A stretch of DNA of 34,751 nucleotides, taken from contig CASEFZ010000050.1 in NCBI GenBank assembly GCA_949287395.1, positions 1 to 34,751 on the forward strand, written 5' to 3'. The translations under genes and the position numbers were made by a program. The first letter of the stretch is position 1. Each line of letters begins with the position of its first letter. Below the pieces are notes generated by a model. The model made no database searches and was not told the DNA's origin. It saw nothing but the letters and a program-made list of their open reading frames with translations. Positions 1 through 8,488 of this stretch are shown piece after piece. The DNA comes from an uncultured Verrucomicrobiota bacterium (GTDB lineage Bacteria > Verrucomicrobiota > Verrucomicrobiia > Opitutales > Intestinicryptomonadaceae).

Positions 1-663
1 GCCGCTCTTGAGCGCCACCGGTATAACCGTATTGTGCGTGCCGTTCTTCGCATTCACCGGGCAAACATACCCGCAGCACGTCCGGTTGCGTATGCAGGCC
101 CCGCGCCCGTTGTACGGCACGGAATTCCTCAGCATCGGTATCGGATACGGATGCAGCCCCATGCGCTTTGCGGCGTCCCGTATCAATATGTCGTCGCTTG
201 AATACTCGAAAGCGGGCATCGGGAAACCCCTCTTGCGCGGCGGCGAAAAAGGATTCTCGCTCTGGTCTCCCGACACCCCAACTTCGTATTCGGCCTTCTC
301 GTAATACGGCTCAATGTCGTCGTAAGTTATAGGCCAATCCTCCAAGCTTGAGCCCTCGTAATACTTGCCGTATATGCTCTTTAGCTTAAAATCCTGGGGC
401 ATAAAGCGCCACCCCATGGCCCCGTAGGTGACCGTGCCAGACCCTACACAGTTGGCAATCTCCGCATACTTCCCATTGTAGCTGTGCAAAGACCCAATCA
501 CCTGGTGGCGCATATTGCGCAGTTCGTCATTTGGGCTGTCTTCGTAATCGGGCCATTTGCCAAGCTCAAACATAAGCGTTTTCATGCCGGACACCGCAAG
601 CTCTTTGGCCACCACACCGCCGCCTGCTCCAGCCCCAACAACTATAACATCAACCTTTTTCAT
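1..663 (-). CDS. GMC-family FAD-dependent oxidoreductase, N-terminal part
   Basis: This is the first 221 codons of a flavoprotein that continues past the left edge, so no stop is visible. Read from ATG 663-661, the product begins with MKKVDVIVVGAGAGGGVVAKE, a Rossmann FAD-binding glycine motif. Around residues 62-72 comes a CVGSGTVTYGAMGWR stretch, typical of the GMC family. Near residue 205 is a cysteine-rich CCGYVCPVNAKNGT segment like that of gluconate or sorbose dehydrogenase-type flavoprotein subunits, which oxidise sugars or sugar acids. GGGGG lies just before the ATG, and a TATAAAT element lies further upstream. There is no signal peptide; members of this subgroup are often exported by partners or stay cytoplasmic, which cannot be decided here. 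The substrate is unknown. The family call is firm, the subfamily is inference. Confidence 0.85.
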   Translation of the reverse strand, partial: MKKVDVIVVGAGAGGGVVAKELAVSGMKTLMFELGKWPDYEDSPNDELRNMRHQVIGSLHSYNGKYAEIANCVGSGTVTYGAMGWRFMPQDFKLKSIYGKYYEGSSLEDWPITYDDIEPYYEKAEYEVGVSGDQSENPFSPPRKRGFPMPAFEYSSDDILIRDAAKRMGLHPYPIPMLRNSVPYNGRGACIRNRTCCGYVCPVNAKNGTHNTVIPVALKSG

Positions 664-1021
664 CCCCCTGTATAATTTCGGTCGATGCTATTTGCATCGC
701 GCCACAACGCAACAAAAATATCCAATTTATAGCAAAACAGAAATAAATTTTCCGGCTTCTCCCAATAACAGAAACTCCATCTTTGCAAATCCGGCAGTCC
801 CGCCTCCACACCGCATTAAAAAATTTCTTCCGCTATAGAAATCGCACACCCTTGCGGGGGCAATCCACAATCTCCATGCAAAATCACCTTTGCGGCTCAA
901 CCTTGCACGCACAAAAAATCTTTTTTGCAAAAACTCCACCTTAAAAAAAGGAACCTTTCATTCTAATGAAAAGGTACCCACCCTACAAAAAAGAACCTAA
1001 CACGCGCGCGCCAGCGCATGC
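664..1021. other. Intergenic stretch between the GMC gene and hemL
   Basis: No convincing gene is present. The stretch holds the hemL terminator at 943-978 and presumably the promoter of the GMC gene. A 6-bp perfect inverted repeat, CGATGC-tattt-GCATCG, sits at 683-699, 20 bases upstream of the GMC start, and could be an operator. An AT-rich element reading TATAAAT on the minus strand near 730 could be a -10 box, but no good -35 partner is visible. Confidence 0.4.
943..978 (-). terminator. Intrinsic terminator after hemL
   Basis: On the minus strand a hairpin formed by 965-978 and 950-962 (GGTACC..CATT against AATG..GGTTCC, one bulge and one mismatch) is followed directly by a run of seven T (949-943). 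It lies about 45 bases past the hemL stop. The other strand has no T-run, so it acts on minus-strand transcripts. Confidence 0.75.
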
Positions 1022-2296
1022 CTATATCGCCTCTATCGATTTCTTCAAAATTTCCGAAGCTTTCTCAAGATGCTCCTGCGTATGCGCTGCCGATATAAAA
1101 CATATTTCAAAAGCCGACGGCGCCAAATATAAGCCCCTCGAGAGACATTCGTGAAAAAATTTTGCATACAGCTCGCGCGACGAATTCATCGCCTGCGCGC
1201 AATTTTCAACCTTTTCATCGTTAAAGAAGAAGGAGAACAACGACGCCGCTCTCGGCGCCTGTAGCCCAATTCCCTTTTTCTCAGCCGCCTCCAGCGCCGC
1301 CGACACCAGGAACTTCGCCTTTTTTTCAAGCTCTCCATACGGATTTGTCTGCTTTATCAGGTTTAGGGCGGCAACTCCGGCGGCCATCGCCAGCGGATTT
1401 CCGCTGAGAGTTCCCGCCTGGTAAACTTTTCCCAAAGGCGCAACATTCTCCATTATATCCGCCCTTCCGCAAAACGCCCCGACGGGCAAGCCGCCGCCTA
1501 TTATTTTTCCAAGCGCGCACAAGTCAGGCACAATTCCGCAATACTCCTGCGCGCCCCCTTTCGACATCCTGAAACCGGTTATAACCTCGTCGAAAACCAG
1601 CAGCGCTCCGTATTTATCGCAAAGCTGCCTTATTCTTTTTAAAAACCCGTCTTTTGGCACAATTAGGCCGACATTTGCCGGATAGGGCTCCAATATCACC
1701 CCCGCTATTTGCTCTCCGAATTTTGAAAAGCAATCCTCCAGGGCTTCAAAATCGTTAAAGGGCAGAACAGTAGTCAATTTGGCAAGATCGGCCGGGACTC
1801 CCGCGCTGTCGGGGTTGCCGAATGTCAAAGCTCCGCTTCCCGCCTTGACAAGCAGGCTGTCCGTATGCCCGTGGTAGCAGCCCTCAAACTTAACTATTCT
1901 ATCCCGCCCGGTAAATCCGCGCATTAGGCGCACGCACGACATCGTGGCCTCCGTTCCCGAATTAGTCATCCGCACCATCTGCGCGCACGGAACCATCTCG
2001 TTTATCAGCCGCGCCATTTCAAGTTCCGCAAACGACGGCGTCCCAAACGACGTCCCGTTGTCGAGAGCCGAACGTATTGCCTGCCTTATTGCGGGGTGGT
2101 TGTGCCCGAAAATTGCCGGCCCCCAAGAGCACACCATGTCAATCAACACATCCCCGTCGCAGGTCGTAAGTTCGCATCCTTCCGCCCGCGCCGTAAAGAA
2201 TGGGTTTCCCCCAACTCCTCTAAACGCCCGCACAGGAGAATTAACCCCGCCGGGCATTAACCTCTTAGACTCTTCAAACAATTCTTTTGAATTCAT
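1022..2296 (-). CDS. hemL: Glutamate-1-semialdehyde 2,1-aminomutase
   Basis: HemL converts glutamate-1-semialdehyde to 5-aminolevulinate, the last step of the C5 route to heme, using pyridoxal phosphate. The 424 residues match the family length. The start MNSKELFEESKRLMPGGVNSP is typical. NSGTEATM near 112-119 binds the cofactor phosphate, FDEVITGFR near 235-243 holds the PLP-ring aspartate, and the Schiff-base lysine is K264 in ALGKIIGGGLP. The usual EPVAGNMG-type segment reads LEPYPANVG here, a mild variation. It starts 24 bases after the nadE stop and has no clear Shine-Dalgarno sequence, so the two genes are probably co-transcribed. A terminator follows. Its presence implies that tetrapyrroles are made from glutamyl-tRNA, not from glycine and succinyl-CoA. 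Confidence 0.97.
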   Translation of the reverse strand: MNSKELFEESKRLMPGGVNSPVRAFRGVGGNPFFTARAEGCELTTCDGDVLIDMVCSWGPAIFGHNHPAIRQAIRSALDNGTSFGTPSFAELEMARLINEMVPCAQMVRMTNSGTEATMSCVRLMRGFTGRDRIVKFEGCYHGHTDSLLVKAGSGALTFGNPDSAGVPADLAKLTTVLPFNDFEALEDCFSKFGEQIAGVILEPYPANVGLIVPKDGFLKRIRQLCDKYGALLVFDEVITGFRMSKGGAQEYCGIVPDLCALGKIIGGGLPVGAFCGRADIMENVAPLGKVYQAGTLSGNPLAMAAGVAALNLIKQTNPYGELEKKAKFLVSAALEAAEKKGIGLQAPRAASLFSFFFNDEKVENCAQAMNSSRELYAKFFHECLSRGLYLAPSAFEICFISAAHTQEHLEKASEILKKSIEAI

Positions 2297-2320
2297 ATGA
2301 ATTAAAATATGTTAAAAATG

Positions 2321-4018
2321 TTATAAAATTCCACACTTTCCCGCCACCGGAACCCTTCTGTCCAAAGAATACGCCGTTTCAGAAATTTTTGGGCCCAACG
2401 GATATTGCCTTCTTTTATATTCGGCCCGCGCAACCTTTCCCAACACATCTTTGACAACTTCCCCGTCGAAGCCAGCAGCCTTTATCTCATCAGCCGACTT
2501 AAAGCCTTCAATATGCATGCGCAAAATTGCGTCCAAAATATCGTAGGGCGGCAGGCTGTCCTCGTCCTTCTGCCCCGGCCGAAGTTCCGCCGACGGAGGC
2601 TTCAATAAAGTGCTTTGCGGAATTATCTCCCGCCCGGCACGCCCGTTTATGAACCTCGACAGCCCGTAGACTTCCGTCTTATAAAGGTCCGATATCGGCG
2701 CATACGCCCCGCATGTGTCACCGTATAGAGTGCAATACCCAACCGAACATTCGCTCTTGTTTCCGGTCACCAGAACGGCGCCTCCAAACTTGTTTGAGAA
2801 TGCCATTAATGTCAGCCCGCGGGCCCTCGATTGGATATTTTCCTCCGTGACATCCTTGGGCCTATTTTTAAACGCCTCCGAAAGAGCCTCCTCCACCGCC
2901 GACACAATGCCCTCTATGCCCACGGTGTGAAATTCTATGCCCAAATTACGCGCCAAATCCTCCGCGTCTTTTTTGCTGTGCTGGCTTGAAACAACCGAAG
3001 GCATTGAAACCCCAAGCACGTTTTCAGATCCGAGCGCTGCAACCGCAAGCGCCGCCACAAGGGCGGAATCTATGCCCCCGCTGAGACCTATAAAGGCCTT
3101 TTTTATTCCGCACTTGCGCATAAAATCGCGTATGCCAAGCTCGATGGCAGCGCATACGTCGGCCTCCCCACGGAAATCGAAAGAATCCCCGTCGTATCCC
3201 TCAATCTCGTGCGCATCAACAACCGCGCATTCCTCAACAAATTTTTCCAGGCACTTAGATCTCTCCGAAACTATATTTCCCGCAGCGTCGCTCTCCACCC
3301 AAAAGAATCCGCTCCCGCCCGCAAAAATCAGGTTGTCTTCCCCGCCGACAAGGTTGCACCAAAGCACCGGAGCCTTTATTTTTTCTGAAACCTTCCACAA
3401 CAATTTTCCGCGCCCGCGCACATTGTCGTTTTTCCGCGAAAATATGCTTGCCGAAATATTTACCAATACATCAAGCCCTTTTTTTCCGCCCGCATTCAGC
3501 GACGCAAAAAAATCGAGCGGCAAATTCCGTCCCTCATATCGCTTTGCCGTCTCCACAAACGGGAGGGTCCATATGTCCTCGCAAATGCAAACCCCAACCT
3601 TGTGTCCCCCTATATTGGCCACCCCGAAAGATTGCGCCGCGTCAAAATTCCTTGCGTCGTTTAGCGCCCCGTAGTTTGGCAGAAGACATTTTCCGCAAAG
3701 CCTATCCACCCTGCCTTTGCAAAGCAGGAAGGCCGCATTTTCAAATCCAATGGCGCCGCCCTCGGCAAAATTTGGGCAACCCACTATTACGGGAATTGGG
3801 ACAATCTCAGCCAGCCTCTCCATTTCTGCGCGCGCCGCCGATACAAAACTCTCGTAGCAGACCAAATCCCCCAGTGGATATCCTGAAACGCTGCACTCCG
3901 GAAAAACTCCAAAATCTGCGCCAGCCGCGGCAAATTTTTCAGCCGCCAGCATTATCTTTTCCGCATTGCCGGAAAAATCTCCAACCTTCGTGTCTATCTG
4001 TCCAATACCTATCTTCAT
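2321..4018 (-). CDS. nadE: Glutamine-dependent NAD+ synthetase
   Basis: This enzyme of 565 residues amidates deamido-NAD to NAD+ with ammonia released from glutamine. The N-terminal half is a nitrilase-fold glutaminase with triad E41 (FPECSVSGYP), K110 (KCLLPNYG) and C146 (VGVCICEDIW). The C-terminal half is an N-type ATP pyrophosphatase with the SGGIDSA loop at 313-319 and the downstream NKSE motif. I placed the start at MKIGIGQIDTKVGDF (ATG 4018-4016). An in-frame extension to 4093 would add a non-homologous hydrophobic stretch and run into the terminator of the TPR gene. The gene likely begins an operon with hemL, 24 bases downstream. Confidence 0.95.
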   Translation of the reverse strand: MKIGIGQIDTKVGDFSGNAEKIMLAAEKFAAAGADFGVFPECSVSGYPLGDLVCYESFVSAARAEMERLAEIVPIPVIVGCPNFAEGGAIGFENAAFLLCKGRVDRLCGKCLLPNYGALNDARNFDAAQSFGVANIGGHKVGVCICEDIWTLPFVETAKRYEGRNLPLDFFASLNAGGKKGLDVLVNISASIFSRKNDNVRGRGKLLWKVSEKIKAPVLWCNLVGGEDNLIFAGGSGFFWVESDAAGNIVSERSKCLEKFVEECAVVDAHEIEGYDGDSFDFRGEADVCAAIELGIRDFMRKCGIKKAFIGLSGGIDSALVAALAVAALGSENVLGVSMPSVVSSQHSKKDAEDLARNLGIEFHTVGIEGIVSAVEEALSEAFKNRPKDVTEENIQSRARGLTLMAFSNKFGGAVLVTGNKSECSVGYCTLYGDTCGAYAPISDLYKTEVYGLSRFINGRAGREIIPQSTLLKPPSAELRPGQKDEDSLPPYDILDAILRMHIEGFKSADEIKAAGFDGEVVKDVLGKVARAEYKRRQYPLGPKISETAYSLDRRVPVAGKCGIL

Positions 4019-4068
4019 AAATTTAAAAGCTATCTTAAATCCCGCTCCGCTTGCGACAAACCAAAACC

Positions 4069-4104
4069 AAAAAAAAAGCGCGGAACCGTACACGGCCTCC
4101 GCGC
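4069..4104 (-). terminator. Strong intrinsic terminator after the TPR gene
   Basis: The perfect 7-bp arms GCGCGGA (4078-4084) and TCCGCGC (4098-4104), with extra inner CCGT/ACGG pairing, form a GC-rich hairpin. On the minus strand it is followed by nine T (4077-4069). It starts 19 bases past the stop of the TPR gene, so that gene is separated from nadE. Confidence 0.9.
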
Positions 4105-4122
4105 CCTTTAAATAAAAATAAA

Positions 4123-5565
4123 CTACGCCTTGTTCTTGTTTTCGTAGTACGCGTTTATCTTCGCGGAGACGTCCTTGTAGGATATGTCGGAGGAATATAT
4201 CTCCTTGTACTCGTTGAAGGCCTTGTCCGGCTCTCCCATCAACTCGTATGCGTGCGCCAATTCGTAGATTATCTCCTTCTTGGAGTCGTTCATCAACTTG
4301 GATTCGCGCTTGGCAGTCTCAAGCTGGTCAACAGCCAAGTCGTACTTTTTGCCCAAGACAAACGCCCGACCCAAGCCGAGAAGAGACTGCAGCCTCACAT
4401 TCGGATTGCGCTGGGAAAGCTGGAATTGCATTATTGCCTCGTCCAGCTGGCCGTCGTCCAACATCAGCTTGCCATATATGTAGCGGTTTCCAAAATCGTT
4501 CGGATAGCGCTCCACCATCAGGCGCGCCATCTCCACACGCTTTGAATGCTCTTCCTTGCGCAAGGTATCCAACTTCTCCTTCAGAGACGCATCGTTGGGA
4601 TTCGCCGCAACGGCCTCTTCCGCCTCGGCGATCTGGCGCTCCATTATGGACATCTCGAACTCCTGCTCGAGTTTCTCCAGAGTTGTATCCGCCGCGCCCA
4701 ATGGCTGTTTGCGCGCCTGCCTTACATAATCCAAAGCCTCTTCGTAGCGCTTCAACATCCTCAGAGATGCGCAAATGTCGCGGTACAAATTCACATTTTC
4801 CGGATCCTGCTTTATCTGCACGGCCAAGCGCTCCACAATTCTTGTAAGAGTCTCGGCGTCGTTCATCATGCCGCCCTGCTTCTCAAGATCTGCGGCCTCC
4901 CCGCTATCCTTGATGTTTTCGCGGAAGCTAGAGCTGCTCTCCTTCCACTTGTCCATCATCGTCTTCATCACGGACGCGCTGCGGACCAAAGACTGCGCAT
5001 CTCCATTGCCGCCGTTACGCCTAAGTATTGAGTCTCCGACAGCAAGCGCCTCCTCCGGATTTTTACTCTTCAAATAGGCGTTGCCCAAAAGAATCAAATT
5101 TGCGTCGTTTGTAGGCTCGAACACCGATATCGCCCTGTAGCACTCCGCAGCCGTCCCCCAATAGTGCAAAGACTGCGCCGCGTCCGCCATCGCGTTCAAA
5201 ACCAACGGATTTTCCGGGCAATCCGAAAGGATATCCTCGCCTTCGTTGAGAACTTCCAATCCGTTTCCGTTTTTTATCTGTTTCGAAGCCTTTAGCGCAA
5301 ATATCGCACCCTGTATTTTAGCCTTGGCCTTTGCCCCAAACCCTATCTTTCCGGCCTTCTTAAATTGGGCATCGCGCAGCATCTTGCGCACCTCCACGCA
5401 GGACGGATATTTCGACAGCACCGAACGGCAAACGTCCACCGCATACGCCGGCTCCCTATCCATGCTCTTCTTTGCATTCTCAAGCTGCCGAAGAAGGCGC
5501 TGGTCTATGTCCTTAAGGGACTGCTCTAATGATTCTTCGTTAAAATCAACGTTTTCGTCTGCCAT
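4123..5565 (-). CDS. Tetratricopeptide-repeat protein of unknown specific role
   Basis: The product has 480 residues and no signal peptide or membrane segment, so it is probably cytoplasmic. It is helical, with recognisable TPR units: one near 120-185 (LVLNAMADAAQSLHYWGTAA, then LILLGNAYLKSKNPEEALAV), one near 255-285 (NLYRDICASLRMLKRYEEAL), and several at the C-terminus (YIYGKLMLDDGQLDEAIMQF, LLGLGRAFVLGKKYDLAVDQ, ELAHAYELMGEPDKAFNEY). The middle (about 295-345) is charged and probably coiled-coil. Such proteins scaffold complexes; the partner is not evident. It is its own transcription unit or the tail of the glmM unit: 57 bases separate it from the glmM stop and its own terminator follows. 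A TTGTAG-17-TAGAAT pair lies at 5606-5578, but it is so close to the ATG that it would leave almost no leader. Confidence 0.85.
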   Translation of the reverse strand: MADENVDFNEESLEQSLKDIDQRLLRQLENAKKSMDREPAYAVDVCRSVLSKYPSCVEVRKMLRDAQFKKAGKIGFGAKAKAKIQGAIFALKASKQIKNGNGLEVLNEGEDILSDCPENPLVLNAMADAAQSLHYWGTAAECYRAISVFEPTNDANLILLGNAYLKSKNPEEALAVGDSILRRNGGNGDAQSLVRSASVMKTMMDKWKESSSSFRENIKDSGEAADLEKQGGMMNDAETLTRIVERLAVQIKQDPENVNLYRDICASLRMLKRYEEALDYVRQARKQPLGAADTTLEKLEQEFEMSIMERQIAEAEEAVAANPNDASLKEKLDTLRKEEHSKRVEMARLMVERYPNDFGNRYIYGKLMLDDGQLDEAIMQFQLSQRNPNVRLQSLLGLGRAFVLGKKYDLAVDQLETAKRESKLMNDSKKEIIYELAHAYELMGEPDKAFNEYKEIYSSDISYKDVSAKINAYYENKNKA

Positions 5566-5622
5566 AAAATTAACCTTATTCTATAAAGTGAAAACCAATC
5601 CTACAATATACCGACAATTTAC

Positions 5623-6975
5623 CTACTGCAAGTCTATTTGTACGGCATTTTTAAGTTTCTTCATGCAATCGCCCACAACACGGCTGTCGCGCCCCTCCAC
5701 CAAAAGCCGTATTTTATTCTCCGTTCCGGAATAGCGCACCAAGATGCGCCCTTTGCCGGAAAGCGCCTTATTGCATTCTTCCACGGCTTTTTTTAGTTCC
5801 GCTGTCTCCTCCAAGGGAATTTTTCGCGCCACTTCAATAGCGCAGCTTTCAACCGGCAACATGCGTATACCGCCCCTGAGCCGTGACAATTTTCCACCCT
5901 TTGACACCATCACCGACAATATTGAAAGCGCCGCCGCAAGGCCGTCCCCGCAGGGCGATATCTCGGAAAATATGTAGTGCCCGGAATTCTCCCCGCCTAT
6001 GCAACAGCCTTTTTCCCGCATCAGCTGCGCCACAAGCCTGTCGCCAACACCGCTTCTCCACACCGATATTCCCGCCTCGGCAAGGGATTCGTCAAGCCCC
6101 ATGTTGCTCTGGACGGTAGTCACTATCCCGCCCCCATCAAGCTTTCCGCGCTCCGCCGCGTCAACGGCCATCAGGCCAAGAACCTCTTCGCCCTCCAAAA
6201 GAGAGCAATTTTCGTCCGCCACAATCACCCTGTCCCCGTCTCCGTCATGCGCAAAACCAACATCGGCCCCAACGCGCCTGCACAACGCAAGAAGGCTCTC
6301 AGGATGCTGGCTGCCAACAGTATCGTTTATGTTGAAGCCGTCCGGGGTGTTTCCCGTCTCGAAAACCTCCGCGCCATAGTTTCTAAAGACGCGCGCCGAA
6401 ACTGTGCTTGTGGCGCCGTTTGCCGTATCCAAGGCTATCTTTATACCGCTAAGAAAACCCGGTTTAAATATTGAGGACATCTTCTCAGCGTACTCGCAAA
6501 GAGCAAATTCCCCGGGAAATATCGGCCGCGGGGAAAAATCCACGCCCGCGTACGAGGAAAAATCCAGCCCTTCCCTCTCTGCATCTATGGACTCCTCCAA
6601 AATTGCCTGGGTTTGATCCGAAATTTTCGCGGCATTCTCGTCGAAAAATTTTATCCCGTTGTCGGTGTACGGATTGTGCGAGGCCGTAATCATGGCCCCC
6701 ATTTTTGCGCCCCTTTTTAACACTGCGTAAGCCAGGGCCGGCGTCGGCAAAATTCCCACGTCCTCGTGCGGGCACCCGCAGGCCTTCAACCCCGCGCAAA
6801 ACGCCGCTTTCAAAGATTCCGTAGACGCCCTTGTGTCTCCGCCCACAACTATTTTTCCGCCGCCGTCGGCCAAAAGTTTCTCTCCTACAACCTTTCCCAA
6901 CAGCTTGTAAAAAGGCTCGCTGACGGCAAAATCCGCATATTTGCCCCTTATTCCGTCTGTCCCAAAATATTTCAT
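5623..6975 (-). CDS. glmM: Phosphoglucosamine mutase
   Basis: GlmM interconverts glucosamine-6-phosphate and glucosamine-1-phosphate, feeding UDP-GlcNAc for peptidoglycan and lipopolysaccharide. The 450 residues match the family. The start MKYFGTDGIRGKY is canonical. The phosphorylated serine is S99 in MITASHNP, the metal-binding loop is DGDGDR at 244-249, sugar recognition is by GGENSGH near 324, and the C-terminal phosphate-binding loop is RYSGTENKIR. It begins 23 bases after the stop of the 79-residue gene and is probably co-transcribed with it and scpA. Confidence 0.96.
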   Translation of the reverse strand: MKYFGTDGIRGKYADFAVSEPFYKLLGKVVGEKLLADGGGKIVVGGDTRASTESLKAAFCAGLKACGCPHEDVGILPTPALAYAVLKRGAKMGAMITASHNPYTDNGIKFFDENAAKISDQTQAILEESIDAEREGLDFSSYAGVDFSPRPIFPGEFALCEYAEKMSSIFKPGFLSGIKIALDTANGATSTVSARVFRNYGAEVFETGNTPDGFNINDTVGSQHPESLLALCRRVGADVGFAHDGDGDRVIVADENCSLLEGEEVLGLMAVDAAERGKLDGGGIVTTVQSNMGLDESLAEAGISVWRSGVGDRLVAQLMREKGCCIGGENSGHYIFSEISPCGDGLAAALSILSVMVSKGGKLSRLRGGIRMLPVESCAIEVARKIPLEETAELKKAVEECNKALSGKGRILVRYSGTENKIRLLVEGRDSRVVGDCMKKLKNAVQIDLQ

Positions 6976-6998
6976 ATAAAGTTTCGCCCCTTAGCCGC

Positions 6999-7238
6999 TC
7001 ATCTCCTGCGCGGCATGCTGTCGCGTATTATCTCTGAAAGCTCCTCTCCTGAGGTGTCCTCCAGCTCCTTTCCCTTGCGCTTGAGAGTCTCGAAAGTCTT
7101 GCTTGCCGTTTCGGTCATAAAATCGTGCGTTTCTTCAGTTCCTCCAACTATTAGGAACCTATCCGCTTCGGTTATGCGTTTGTGGCCGTCGCTGTCAAGC
7201 CCCACACCCAGTAAATGCGCCTTGGATTTTTTTCCCAT
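6999..7238 (-). CDS. Small conserved-looking protein of unknown function (79 aa)
   Basis: I do not recognise this family. The protein is soluble and charged: an N-terminal segment with HLLGVGLDSDGHKRITEAD and FLIVGGTEETH, then an amphipathic helix rich in K and E (TASKTFETLKRKGKELEDTS), then a basic tail ending MPRRR. No metal, redox or catalytic motif is obvious. It lies between scpA (55 bases upstream) and glmM (23 bases downstream) on the same strand, in a spacing expected of an operon, and it fills the gap almost completely, which supports it as a real gene. A role in chromosome organisation or envelope synthesis would be guesswork. Confidence 0.75.
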   Translation of the reverse strand: MGKKSKAHLLGVGLDSDGHKRITEADRFLIVGGTEETHDFMTETASKTFETLKRKGKELEDTSGEELSEIIRDSMPRRR

Positions 7239-7293
7239 ACTAAATAATCGCCTACTTGTTCAACATTGCAATATACCCGCCCAAAAGCCATAA

Positions 7294-8187
7294 TCAAGGC
7301 TCCTGCGCGCCTTCCGCATTTGCCGCGCCGTTGTGGAAACCGCCGTTTGCATCAGGCGCCGCGGCATGCCCCGCACCCGACTCGGATTCCTCCGACGAAT
7401 TTTCGCCGTTGCCTTCAGCCGGCTCGTCCACGCGTTCGCAATATATCTCGTCAAAAGACGCATTTTGCGAAAGCCGCAGCTTCATCAGGCGCGCCAATTC
7501 CAACAGGGCCAAAAACGTCGCAATTATTCCCGCAACGCTCGCCTTCTGGCCCTCGAAAAGCGACGTAAACGTGAAGCGCTTTTGCCTTATCGACAAAATG
7601 TACTCCATTCTGTCCGAAATTGTGACGCCCTCGGCGTTTATCCTGCCCTCTACAAGCTTCTCCGCCAAACGGCGCAACACGGTGTTGAAGGCAGTCCACA
7701 TCTCCATTTTATCGGAAGTTGCAAGGGGGCGTTCCAATGCGGGGGCGTCTTTGTCGAATATTCTGCGCTCGCCGTATCCCTGCCTTGAATCTATCATGTC
7801 TTCCAGCGCCTGCGACTGGGCCTTAACCCTCTTGTACTCCAACAATTGCTCCACCAGCTGCCAGCGCGGGTCAAGATCGGAATCGCCCTCGTCTTCCTCC
7901 CCCGGCGCGCGCTCGTCCACCGGCAGCAGCATTCTGCTTTTTATGTACATCAGGGTGGCCGCCATCACAAAGAATTCGCCCGCCACCTCAAGCGACATAT
8001 TTTCCATCGACCTAATAACGCCCATGTACTGCTCGGTCACCTCGGCAATAGGAATGTCGTATATGTCTATCTCATTTTTGCGTATTAAGAACAAAAGCAG
8101 ATCCAGAGGCCCCTCGAAAACTTCGAGCCTCACATTCATCTCGCGCGAACCCGCAAGAGCATCTATGATATTGTCCGTGTCTTCCAT
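7294..8187 (-). CDS. scpA: Segregation and condensation protein A
   Basis: ScpA is the kleisin subunit that bridges SMC heads and, with ScpB, compacts and segregates chromosomes. The family signature is LEVFEGPLDLLLFLIRKNEIDIYDIPI near the start, followed by EQYMGVIRSMENMSLEVAGEFFVMAATLMYIKSRMLLP, and by a C-terminal winged-helix segment (VTISDRMEYI..FTSLFEGQKASVAGIIATFLALLELARL). A Ser/Glu/Ala/Gly-rich disordered tail of about 40 residues follows. No start has a convincing Shine-Dalgarno. I chose ATG 8187 (MEDTDNII..), giving 297 residues; the open frame continues to 8319, and starts at 8193 and 8235 are possible. ScpB and Smc are not in the window. Confidence 0.92.
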   Translation of the reverse strand: MEDTDNIIDALAGSREMNVRLEVFEGPLDLLLFLIRKNEIDIYDIPIAEVTEQYMGVIRSMENMSLEVAGEFFVMAATLMYIKSRMLLPVDERAPGEEDEGDSDLDPRWQLVEQLLEYKRVKAQSQALEDMIDSRQGYGERRIFDKDAPALERPLATSDKMEMWTAFNTVLRRLAEKLVEGRINAEGVTISDRMEYILSIRQKRFTFTSLFEGQKASVAGIIATFLALLELARLMKLRLSQNASFDEIYCERVDEPAEGNGENSSEESESGAGHAAAPDANGGFHNGAANAEGAQEP

Positions 8188-8488
8188 CGGCATGCCGGCG
8201 CGCGCAAAACACCCGCGCGTACCCCAATTAAACATGCGTGAAATCAAACTCAATTCCAGCGGAAAACGCAACCAAAAACAAACTTTCCGCCCCTTGCGCC
8301 CGCCCGGGATTTTCGCCAATTAGCGTCCGCGAGCGGCGCGCGCCAACGCAAAAAAAATAATGTGCGCAAAAACGCAACAATCTTTCCAATGAATACCGCC
8401 CTTCCAGCATTGGCACTTTCTCCGCACAGCCGCGCAACGCCAGAACACGCCAAAAAAGGCCCCCAAGCTTCCGCAAAAGTGCAAAAGC
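8188..8488. other. Intergenic stretch upstream of scpA
   Basis: No gene is supported. The minus strand has a TTGAGT hexamer (8257-8252) with a poor TTAATT-like box 16 bases on, a possible scpA promoter, and GC-rich inverted repeats of GCGCGC type around 8193-8220. A weak terminator-like hairpin after the amidase gene lies at 8467-8488. Overlapping open frames here show no recognisable protein features. Confidence 0.35.
8452..8488 (-). terminator. Possible weak terminator after the nitrilase-fold gene
   Basis: On the minus strand GCTTTTGC (8488-8481) can pair with GCGGAAGC (8474-8467) using two G-U pairs. Six T follow only after nine further bases (8457-8452). The hairpin is weak and the spacing is poor, so read-through into scpA is possible. 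Confidence 0.3.

Noticed and set aside
2937-3674. Long plus-strand frame opposite nadE, and similar long frames opposite ftsY/nusB/ribH and scpA
   Set aside because: These are antisense shadows of well-identified genes, rich in Ser, Pro and Arg, with no family signatures.
4019-4093. N-terminal extension of the NAD synthetase frame to 4093
   Set aside because: It adds a hydrophobic, non-homologous stretch, and its start lies inside the terminator hairpin of the TPR gene; MKIGIGQIDTKVGDF is the normal family start.
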